Below are positions 1-5,997 of a stretch of 7,484 nt of DNA, piece by piece; the stretch's first letter is position 1, and every line of letters starts with the position of its first letter. The notes under the pieces were generated by a model, which made no database searches, was not told the DNA's origin, and saw nothing but the letters and a program-made list of their open reading frames with translations. Origin of the DNA: Acidobacteria bacterium UBA823 (GTDB lineage Bacteria; Acidobacteriota; Vicinamibacteria; Vicinamibacterales; UBA823); the NCBI GenBank assembly GCA_002296225.1, contig DBHR01000026.1, positions 1-7,484 on the forward strand, read 5' to 3'. Made by a program: the position numbers and the translations under genes.

Positions 1-1031
1 CCGACTGGACGGAAGAGCCGCTTGTGGGGCAACGGCAACCCATACAGTCGCGCGGCGTTGCCGCCCAAGATCAGATTGAGGTCGTCTTGCACAATGTCGA
101 GACGCAGGAGTTGCTTCAAGCTCCAGCCCCACACGTCCACCTGATGTCTGACGAGCGGCTGCTTGCGAAGCTGTACTGCATAGGCCGGCGGCTCGTTGCC
201 GTATTGCGCGTGGAATGGAATGCTCGCGCCCCAGTCGCAGCCCCAGAGTAGTTTCTCGGCGCCGATGTTCGGGTCGAGTAACGCCTTCATGTACATGTCA
301 GTCCACCACAACCCGGTTTCGAGATAGACGTTGTCATGGGCCGCCGCAACGGTCATCGCCTCCTCAACGAATCGCTGCGACCACCACCCCTGCAGCCCAC
401 CATGGTCGAGCACGATGGGCACATCAGGATATTCGGCGGCCAAATCAGTCGTCCAAATCGGATTGAGCGACTCGGGCCAGAAATGATGCGTAAGCGAATA
501 GCCCATCACGACACCGGTATGGATGCGCGCGACGGACTTGTGCTTCCGCGCAACGTCCATGACCGGGCGGATCTGGTCCATCCGTGCGGTCTGGCTGAGC
601 GTCCGTTTATTAGTATGATCCGCCGGCATCCCCTCACCGAGCCCGACGAACTTGCCGGTCGAGAGCAACTCGTCGATCTCCGCCGCCGCCGCCTCGGGCG
701 TCCATTCGATCTCGCCGTTCCGCGATTTACGCTGCGTCTCCATCGCCGTGCACACCGCCACGAACTTGTCGGGGTGACGCTCAACAACCTCGAGATTGAG
801 CGCGTTCGTCATACCAAACGCTGGCAGCAGCACGCACATGTCAACGTCGTAGCAGTCCATGTCGTACAGCAGCCGTGCGGAGTTGTCGTAGGGAGTTAAC
901 CCGCGCATGACCCGCGCGAGGTCGTTGTAGCGTGCCTTCTTGGTGTCGAGCTTCGCCTTGGCAAACTCGGGACCAGCCGCGAACCGTTGGGCATGCACGT
1001 GCGTATCGACGATAAACCGGCCGAGCTTCAT
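1..1031 (-). CDS. Amidohydrolase family 2 (ACMSD-like TIM-barrel metal hydrolase), partial at 3' end
   Basis: The reading frame is open from an ATG at 1031 to the left edge: 343 codons with no stop, so the C-terminus is missing. It matches the Amidohydro_2 family, metal-dependent TIM-barrel enzymes that act as hydrolases or decarboxylases on small organic acids, lactones or amides in the cytoplasm. Visible motifs in order: DTHVH (residues 9-13, metal ligands H11 and H13), RIHTG (H171, third metal ligand), LDHGG (H210, usual active-site His), GCDWG (D266, catalytic/metal Asp) and the family's closing GGNAARLYGL (323-332). The spacing resembles ACMSD-type enzymes, so little is likely to be missing. 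No signal peptide is seen. The start is supported by a strong GGGAGGAG site (1038-1045) six bases upstream. The gene diverges from the amidase gene across 116 bp. The substrate, and whether it hydrolyses or decarboxylates, cannot be told from sequence. Confidence 0.9.
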   Translation of the reverse strand, partial: MKLGRFIVDTHVHAQRFAAGPEFAKAKLDTKKARYNDLARVMRGLTPYDNSARLLYDMDCYDVDMCVLLPAFGMTNALNLEVVERHPDKFVAVCTAMETQRKSRNGEIEWTPEAAAAEIDELLSTGKFVGLGEGMPADHTNKRTLSQTARMDQIRPVMDVARKHKSVARIHTGVVMGYSLTHHFWPESLNPIWTTDLAAEYPDVPIVLDHGGLQGWWSQRFVEEAMTVAAAHDNVYLETGLWWTDMYMKALLDPNIGAEKLLWGCDWGASIPFHAQYGNEPPAYAVQLRKQPLVRHQVDVWGWSLKQLLRLDIVQDDLNLILGGNAARLYGLPLPHKRLFRPV

Positions 1032-1083
1032 GAAGGTCTCCTCCCGAACGAGTGGTGGACGCCGCGCAAACCGTGGGCAACCG

Positions 1084-1112
1084 ATCTTACTGCTGGCGCC
1101 CAGCCTTTCCAA
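1084..1112 (-). promoter_or_regulatory. Candidate sigma70-type promoter for the amidohydrolase
   Basis: On the minus strand a TTGGAA hexamer (1112-1107, 4 of 6 to TTGACA) lies exactly 17 bp before TAAGAT (1089-1084, 4 of 6 to TATAAT). This predicts a leader of about 45 nt that contains the GGGAGGAG ribosome site at 1045-1038. Both hexamers are imperfect, so this is a reasonable candidate only. It sits inside the short divergent gap shared with the amidase. Confidence 0.35.
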
Positions 1113-1119
1113 CCACGGC

Positions 1120-1125
1120 TATAAT
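1120..1125 (+). promoter_or_regulatory. Candidate -10 box (TATAAT) for the amidase
   Basis: A perfect TATAAT hexamer lies 22 bp before the chosen amidase ATG and would start transcription near 1132, giving a leader of about 16 nt. No good -35 hexamer is found 16 to 18 bp upstream. The same 9-mer CTATAATCG recurs before the sulfatase start on the other strand at nearly the same distance, which strengthens both calls. Confidence 0.45.
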
Positions 1126-1147
1126 CGGGCCTTTGCGGACGGCCCCG

Positions 1148-2572
1148 ATGCCAGATCTCGAGCTTTGTTTCTCCACAGCCACCGATCTCGCCGGACGCAT
1201 CGCGACCAAGGACGTATCGGCGCGTGAAGTCATGACCGCCCACCTGTCGCAGATCGAACGTGTGAATCCTGAGGTTAACGCCATTGTGACGCTCGCAGCC
1301 GAGCGGGCAATGACCGCTGCGGCTAAAGCCGACGAAGCGCTCGCCCGCGACAAGCCGACCGGACCGCTGCACGGCCTGCCGGTCGCGCACAAAGACTTGA
1401 TTCCAACCAAGGGTATCCGGACAACACTCGGCTCCCGCGTGTTCGCCGAGCAGGTGCCAGACCACGACGGACTGATCGTCGAGCGCTTACGCGATGCCGG
1501 CGCGATCACGATCGGCAAGACCAACACGCCGGAATTCGGGGCGGGGTCCCAGACATTCAACACTGTCTTCGGCAAGACCCGCAATCCGTATGACCTGACG
1601 AAGACGTGCGGGGGGAGCAGCGGCGGCGCAGCCGTCGCACTTGCCACCGGCATGACTCCTCTCGCCGATGGGACCGATTTCGGCGGGTCGCTGCGAAACC
1701 CCGCCGGGTTCTGCAACGTCGTTGGGCTGCGGCCGTCACCAGGGCGGGTGCCCGTCTGGCCAACACCCGCGCCGGAGTTTCGGCTCGACGTGCAAGGACC
1801 AATGGCTCGAACGGTGGAGGACGTTGCGTTGATGCTGAGCACGATCGCCGGTCCCGACTCGCGGTCACCTATCGCGCTACCCGAGCCTGGCCTGCAATTC
1901 AGGCAGTCGCTGACCCGCGACTTCAGTGGCACGCGCGTCGCATGGAGCCAGTCGCTGGGCGGCCTGCCGATCGACAGTCGCGTGACTGCCGTCGTGGAAA
2001 CGAGCCGAGCGACTTTCGAAGCACTCGGGTGCCGGGTCGACGAGGCGGAACCCGACCTGTCCGACGCGGATGAAATCTTCCGCGTCTGGCGAGCCTGGTA
2101 CTACGAGCTCGCGTTCGGTAGTCTCCTGGACTCACATCGCGATGCACTCAAGGACACCGTCGTGTGGAATATCGAAGAGGGCCGACGGCTCGACACCCAG
2201 CGAGTTAGCCGCGCGGCGGACGCCTGGACTGAACTCAATCGACGAGTCGGCGAATTTTTTTCGACGTTCGCGTTTCTGGTACTCCCGGTGAGTCAGGTGC
2301 CGCCGTTCGACGTCGACATGCCCTACGTCACCGAGATTAACGGCGTGGCACTCGAGACCTATCTGGACTGGATGCGATCTTGTTACCTTATCTCGGTCAC
2401 CGGGCTCCCGGCGATTGCGGTGCCTTGCGGCTTCACGGATGCCGGCTTGCCAATCGGCGTCCAGATCGTGGGGCGTCCTGAAGATGATTTCGGCCTGCTC
2501 CAGTTCGCCTACGCGTTCGAACAAGCGACGGGCGTGGGCCGGCGTCGGCCGTCGATCGCCCTAGCGAAGTGA
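1148..2572 (+). CDS. Amidase-signature (AS) family amidase
   Basis: A protein of 474 residues of the amidase-signature superfamily (which includes GatA, fatty-acid amide hydrolase and bacterial amidases). These enzymes hydrolyse carboxylic amides to acid and ammonia through a Ser-cisSer-Lys triad. All three residues are visible: K82 in HKDL, S157 in CGGSSGG and the nucleophile S181 in DGTDFGGSLRNPA. The spacings of 75 and 24 residues match the family. The C-terminal TGLPAIAVPCGF and GLPIGVQIVG segments are also typical, and the length is normal for a free-standing amidase. No gatB or gatC lies beside it, so a role in tRNA amidation is unlikely. No signal peptide is seen. An upstream in-frame ATG at 1052 would add 32 unrelated residues and run through the divergent promoter region, so 1148 is preferred, although it has no clear Shine-Dalgarno site. 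The substrate is unknown. The amidohydrolase on the other side of the divergent gap may act in the same pathway (inference). Confidence 0.93.
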   Translation: MPDLELCFSTATDLAGRIATKDVSAREVMTAHLSQIERVNPEVNAIVTLAAERAMTAAAKADEALARDKPTGPLHGLPVAHKDLIPTKGIRTTLGSRVFAEQVPDHDGLIVERLRDAGAITIGKTNTPEFGAGSQTFNTVFGKTRNPYDLTKTCGGSSGGAAVALATGMTPLADGTDFGGSLRNPAGFCNVVGLRPSPGRVPVWPTPAPEFRLDVQGPMARTVEDVALMLSTIAGPDSRSPIALPEPGLQFRQSLTRDFSGTRVAWSQSLGGLPIDSRVTAVVETSRATFEALGCRVDEAEPDLSDADEIFRVWRAWYYELAFGSLLDSHRDALKDTVVWNIEEGRRLDTQRVSRAADAWTELNRRVGEFFSTFAFLVLPVSQVPPFDVDMPYVTEINGVALETYLDWMRSCYLISVTGLPAIAVPCGFTDAGLPIGVQIVGRPEDDFGLLQFAYAFEQATGVGRRRPSIALAK

Positions 2573-2716
2573 AGTCGAGGCAATCGTAACCACAACCGCA
2601 TGGGCATCGTCGTCCTGCGACACAACTGTCTTTATGGGGCGAACCCGACGCCCTCGCACGCGGCCAAAGCCTTAGGACCGGGTGCCAACTAGCGATCAAA
2701 GAACGCAGAAACTCAG

Positions 2717-4165
2717 CTACTGCTCCGGAGGCGACCGTAGGTCGAACACCGACGGGGCGACGTCCAGCCCCTGACGGTGAACCTTAACTTCGGCGAGGAT
2801 GTCGGCGATCACATCGGGATACTGTGGGCCGACGTCGAACTGTTCGGCGGGGTCTTCGCCGAGGTGGTAAAGCAACGGCGGGTCGTGTTCCTCGCGCGCT
2901 GGCGGCTCGCCGTACGACCCCTCCGTAATGAAGTGAGCCTTGAACAGCCCTTTGCGTACGGCGTGCAACTCATCGGCCCGGTAGTAAAACATCGTGTTGC
3001 GTGGGCTTGCGCCGGTCTGAAACAGTACCGGTGTCAAATCGAGGCTGTCGACCGGTCTGTCGGCTGGCGCTTCGCCGTCGGCCAACGTGATCGCTGTCGT
3101 GAAGACGTCGAGCGTCGAACCCATCTCGTGAACCGTTGCCCGCGGTATCGTACCGGGCCACCAGAAAATCGCCGGTACACGCATCCCCCCCTCAAAGGTA
3201 GTGGCCTTACCCTGACGCAAGGGTCCGGCCGAACCACCCTGTTGCTGGTAGACGAGCCACGGTCCATTGTCGCTCGTAAACAGCACCATGGTCCGACCAT
3301 CCAGTTCATGCTCGCGCAGTGTGTCGAGAATTTGTCCAACGCTCCAGTCGATTTCCTCTACGACGTCACCGTAGAGACCCGCGGCACTTACGTCGACGAA
3401 CGCCTCGTCTGTGAATAGTGGAACGTGCGGCATGGTGTACGGCACATACAGAAAGAATGGTTGTTCGCGGTTCACTTCAATGAACGCTCGCGCTTCCTCG
3501 GTATAGCGTCGCGTCAGTTGGGTCTGATCCGCAGGTTGCTCGAGAATCTCCTCGTCGCGCATCAGTGGCACATTCCAGTATTCGCTCCGAGGCCGAAGAA
3601 AGATCGACGCCAGAAACGGTGCATCGCGTTCGGCCGTCTGTTGCATGTCGTTGGAGTAAGGCAGACCGAACCAGCGGTCGAACCCATGGACCATGGGTAA
3701 ATGTTCCGGCAGATGTCCAAGGTGCCACTTGCCGACGATCCCCGTGGCATAGCCGCGGGCGCGGAGCGCCTCGGCTAGTGTCGTCTCATTCGCGCCGATT
3801 CCGCCAGGGGTATCCGGAAAGAGCACGCGGGTGCGCTCCTGCGTACCATACATGCCACTTCGAACCGGTAGTCGGCCAGTTAGCAACGCCGCGCGGCTCG
3901 GCGAGCAGACCGACGCGCCAACGTAGAAATTGGTCCATTTCTGCCCTTCCTCCGCCATCTCGTCAAGATTCGGCGTCCGGATTGCTGGATTCCCATAGAC
4001 ACCCAGGTCACCGTATCCGAGGTCATCGGCGAAGAGCACCACCACGTTCGGCGGGCGGTTCTCGGCCATTGGTGTCTCGTCCGGCACCACACCGCACCGG
4101 GTGACCATCAGAAGCATCACCACGCCAACCGCAGTTCCCACCACGAATATCCAGGTCCGTTTCAA
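2717..4165 (-). CDS. Exported or membrane-anchored Cys-type sulfatase (arylsulfatase family)
   Basis: A protein of 482 residues of the alkaline-phosphatase-fold sulfatase family, which hydrolyses sulfate esters. Motifs: FADDLGYGD (residues 45-53; metal ligands D47, D48), C87-S-P-S-R91 followed by AALLTGR (C87 is the residue converted to formylglycine), GKWHLG (145-150; K146, H148), MPH (H247), SDNGP (298-302; metal ligands D299, N300) and K320. All expected active-site residues are present. The N-terminus, MKRTWIF then a hydrophobic stretch to about residue 22, is a signal peptide or anchor, so the enzyme acts outside the cytoplasm. C24 follows VTR; Arg at -1 does not fit a lipobox. The start codon is TTG (4165-4163): an in-frame stop lies at 4201-4199, no ATG or GTG falls between, and a GAGGA site is just upstream. 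The gene converges on the amidase and diverges from the permease. No formylglycine-generating enzyme is in the window. The substrate is not predictable. Confidence 0.95.
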   Translation of the reverse strand: MKRTWIFVVGTAVGVVMLLMVTRCGVVPDETPMAENRPPNVVVLFADDLGYGDLGVYGNPAIRTPNLDEMAEEGQKWTNFYVGASVCSPSRAALLTGRLPVRSGMYGTQERTRVLFPDTPGGIGANETTLAEALRARGYATGIVGKWHLGHLPEHLPMVHGFDRWFGLPYSNDMQQTAERDAPFLASIFLRPRSEYWNVPLMRDEEILEQPADQTQLTRRYTEEARAFIEVNREQPFFLYVPYTMPHVPLFTDEAFVDVSAAGLYGDVVEEIDWSVGQILDTLREHELDGRTMVLFTSDNGPWLVYQQQGGSAGPLRQGKATTFEGGMRVPAIFWWPGTIPRATVHEMGSTLDVFTTAITLADGEAPADRPVDSLDLTPVLFQTGASPRNTMFYYRADELHAVRKGLFKAHFITEGSYGEPPAREEHDPPLLYHLGEDPAEQFDVGPQYPDVIADILAEVKVHRQGLDVAPSVFDLRSPPEQ

Positions 4166-4169
4166 GATT

Positions 4170-4174
4170 TCCTC
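4170..4174 (-). promoter_or_regulatory. Ribosome binding site supporting the TTG start of the sulfatase
   Basis: GAGGA on the minus strand ends four bases before the TTG at 4165-4163. It supports the non-ATG start. The next in-frame Met codons lie inside the signal segment (M17, M20) and would remove most of it. Confidence 0.6.
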
Positions 4175-4186
4175 GGAAAGACTGCG

Positions 4187-4192
4187 ATTATA
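4187..4192 (-). promoter_or_regulatory. Candidate -10 box (TATAAT) for the sulfatase
   Basis: A perfect TATAAT on the minus strand lies 21 bp before the TTG start, within the 9-mer CTATAATCG that is also found before the amidase. No convincing -35 is seen at 16-18 bp; TTGCCC (4219-4214) is 21 bp away. The predicted leader is about 15 nt, just long enough to hold the GAGGA site. Confidence 0.45.
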
Positions 4193-4396
4193 GTGCGTCT
4201 AGGCACACTCGCCGGGCAAAAAGCTATCTGGAATCAGCACATCAATAGTGTTTCTTGCGGTGAATTAGAGAAGGTAGCTGGCTGTCAACGATGCACAGCA
4301 GACAGAACAAATGGCTGAACACTTCTTCTCGCAGACCCCTTGCTCCAGGTTGCAGAGGTGCGGTCTCTTCAGTAACAGTAGGTAAACGGAGCTCTG

Positions 4397-4438
4397 ATGC
4401 GGCGTGTGCCGAGCCTTCTAACACCGCCCAGCCCCTGA
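4397..4438 (+). CDS. Possible short proline-rich leader peptide upstream of the permease
   Basis: An ATG preceded by CGGAG (4387-4391) at five bases opens a 13-codon frame encoding MRRVPSLLTPPSP and ending in TGA at 4436-4438, 13 nt before the permease GTG start. Its ribosome site is clearly better than that of the permease itself (only GGAA, 4442-4445). Four of the 13 residues are proline, three of them near the stop. A leader that stalls ribosomes or delivers them to the weak downstream start is possible. No terminator/antiterminator pair was recognised, and a frame this short can arise by chance. Confidence 0.25.
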   Translation: MRRVPSLLTPPSP

Positions 4439-4451
4439 ACCGGAACCATCA

Positions 4452-5831
4452 GTGCCGACTCCCACGCTAACACCGGCGCCGGAAGACCTCGTTCCCCCGT
4501 TGCTCAACCCGAACGACTCACCGCTGGCACGCGAGCTCACATTGCTCGACGCGCTGATGCTCAACGCCGGTGTCATGCTGGTTGCGGCCCTCTTCGTCGT
4601 CCCGGGCGTTGTGTTTGCTAACACGGGGACGGCCTGGCTGTCGGCCCTGGCCTGGCTCACCGCCGGTGCTATCACATGGTGTGGCGCGGCCACCTTTGCG
4701 GAGCTTGGCGCACGCTACCCACGGGCAGGCGGACCATATGTTTTCCTGGAACACGCGTATTCTCGGATCTGGGGGTTCCTGTACGGCTGGACGTTGTTTG
4801 CGGTGATCCAGCCGGCCTCAATCGCCGCGGTGGCCATCGCGTGCCTGACCTACGCCGGGACAGTCCTACCGCTCAGTCCGGCGATGTCGATGGGCGGTTC
4901 GGTCGCGCTAGTCTTGGCGCTATCAGTCTGGAACGCGTCAGGGCTCCGGCGAAGCGCCACGACCCAAAACACCTTGACCACCGCTAAACTGGTGTTGCTG
5001 ATTGCCGTTGCGATCGGCTGTTTCTGGTTCGGTGGTGATGGAATCGACTCGTTTCGCGGGCCGGTGCCAGTTACACCCCTGACCCACACGGTCGCCGGAT
5101 TTGGCATGGCCGTCACAGCAGCGCTCTGGGCATTCAGTGGATGGACGGGAGCGACTTTCGTCGGCGGCGAACTCCGAGACCCGTCGACCACCCTCCCACG
5201 AGCACTGTCGTATTCAGTAATCGGCGTGACCGCACTCGCCCTGCTCGTGACCTCGGGATTTCTTTGGGCGCTGCCGCCAGTCACCGCGGCCAACTCCGAT
5301 CGGATGATAGCCGATACCGCGGCGCATGTGTTCGGCACCGCCGGTGGTCAACTAGTCACCCTAGCCGTCATCATCTCGTGCCTGGCTGCTGTGAACGGCC
5401 TGCTCTTCGCGGGCGCACGCGTCACCTACGCCATGGCTCGCGACGGCCTGTTCATACCCTGGGCCGCTAAGGTAAACGCACGAAGGGTGCCGGGCAACGC
5501 GGTCCTCTGTCAGGGCGCCTGGGCTAGCGTCCTAATGTTCACGGGGCGCTACGATCAGCTTTTCACCTACGTCGTGGTGGCAGTGTGGCTTTTCTACATG
5601 CTCGGCGGATTCGCCGTAGTCATACTGCGGCACCAGCACCCGGATGATTCACGGCCGCACGACGTCCTCGGCTACCCGTACGTTCCGGTGGTCTTTGGCA
5701 TCGTGGCCTGGGCGCTACTGCTGCAGACATTGTGGAGCCATCCGCGGGACAGCCTCATCGGTATTGGCCTCGTGCTAACAGGCGTACCCGCTTATTGGTA
5801 TTGGAGCAGGCGCACGAACGGTGAGCTCTAA
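4452..5831 (+). CDS. APC-superfamily amino acid permease (LAT/SLC7-like)
   Basis: A protein of 459 residues with about 12 membrane segments, at roughly 32-56, 61-83, 109-131, 148-161, 179-193, 214-236, 253-274, 299-324, 353-365, 369-391, 411-427 and 435-450. It belongs to the amino acid-polyamine-organocation superfamily of inner-membrane carriers. Family hallmarks are AELGARYPRAGGPYVFLE (83-100, after TM2), FSGWTGATFVGGELRDP (228-244, TM6 and following loop), LPRAL (248-252) and GYPYVP (407-412, before TM11). These most resemble the LAT-type exchangers such as bacterial SteT. The cytoplasmic N-terminus (about 28 residues) is unusually rich in proline. The start is GTG: an in-frame stop lies at 4419-4421, no earlier start codon exists, and the next Met is inside TM1. 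Its ribosome site is weak. It may be co-transcribed with the binding-protein-like gene 166 bp downstream. The amino acid carried is unknown. Confidence 0.92.
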   Translation: MPTPTLTPAPEDLVPPLLNPNDSPLARELTLLDALMLNAGVMLVAALFVVPGVVFANTGTAWLSALAWLTAGAITWCGAATFAELGARYPRAGGPYVFLEHAYSRIWGFLYGWTLFAVIQPASIAAVAIACLTYAGTVLPLSPAMSMGGSVALVLALSVWNASGLRRSATTQNTLTTAKLVLLIAVAIGCFWFGGDGIDSFRGPVPVTPLTHTVAGFGMAVTAALWAFSGWTGATFVGGELRDPSTTLPRALSYSVIGVTALALLVTSGFLWALPPVTAANSDRMIADTAAHVFGTAGGQLVTLAVIISCLAAVNGLLFAGARVTYAMARDGLFIPWAAKVNARRVPGNAVLCQGAWASVLMFTGRYDQLFTYVVVAVWLFYMLGGFAVVILRHQHPDDSRPHDVLGYPYVPVVFGIVAWALLLQTLWSHPRDSLIGIGLVLTGVPAYWYWSRRTNGEL

Positions 5832-5983
5832 TCTCTGGTCTCTTCTTGAGCCCGGATTGGTTATTATTTGGCACGGGCTATCCGCACCGTTTCAGGTGTG
5901 ATGGAGCGGCGGTAAGACCACACGTCCAGAACGGCAGTAACTTCGATCTGGAGCGGAAGCAAGTCAACGATGCCGAGTGAATC

Positions 5984-5990
5984 AGGGAGA
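5984..5990 (+). promoter_or_regulatory. Ribosome binding site that decides the start of the binding-protein-like gene
   Basis: AGGGAGA lies 7-8 bases before the ATG at 5998. It is only about two bases from the ATG at 5992, which is too close, and it lies downstream of the GTG at 5977. It therefore favours 5998 among the three in-frame starts. Confidence 0.6.
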
Positions 5991-5997
5991 AATGCCC

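Larger units (their letters stand above)
4166..4451. other. Divergent intergenic region between sulfatase and permease
   Basis: These 286 bp separate two divergent genes. The sulfatase end holds its GAGGA site and TATAAT box. The permease end holds a short proline-rich ORF with a good ribosome site. Between about 4215 and 4385 I see no gene, no strong hairpin and no convincing promoter for the permease: TTGCAG (4350-4355) and TAACAG (4373-4378) are 17 bp apart but match the consensus at only 3 of 6 bases each. Confidence 0.6.

Noticed and set aside
336..899. 187-codon plus-strand frame opposite the amidohydrolase
   Set aside because: Its translation is Arg/His rich and without motifs, while the opposite strand holds all Amidohydro_2 motifs in one uninterrupted frame.
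1052..1147. Upstream ATG extending the amidase by 32 residues
   Set aside because: The extra residues do not resemble an amidase N-terminus or a clean signal peptide and would cover the divergent promoter region.
1087..1932. 281-codon open frame on the minus strand opposite the amidase gene
   Set aside because: It lies fully antisense to a gene with intact catalytic motifs. Its translation is Ser/Arg/Pro rich with no recognisable domain, as expected of a shadow frame in G+C-rich DNA.
2637..2653. GGGCG/CGCCC hairpin in the convergent gap as a terminator
   Set aside because: The stem is only five pairs with a seven-base loop and no T-run on either side. No convincing terminator is visible between the amidase and sulfatase stops.
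4850..5338. 162-codon minus-strand frame opposite the permease
   Set aside because: It is antisense to well-defined membrane segments, and its composition is that of a shadow frame.
5849..5879. AGCCCG/CGGGCT inverted repeat after the permease, with TATTAT (5862-5867) as a possible -10
   Set aside because: The loop is 19 bases with no T-run, and no -35 hexamer lies at a suitable distance from TATTAT. Neither can be called.
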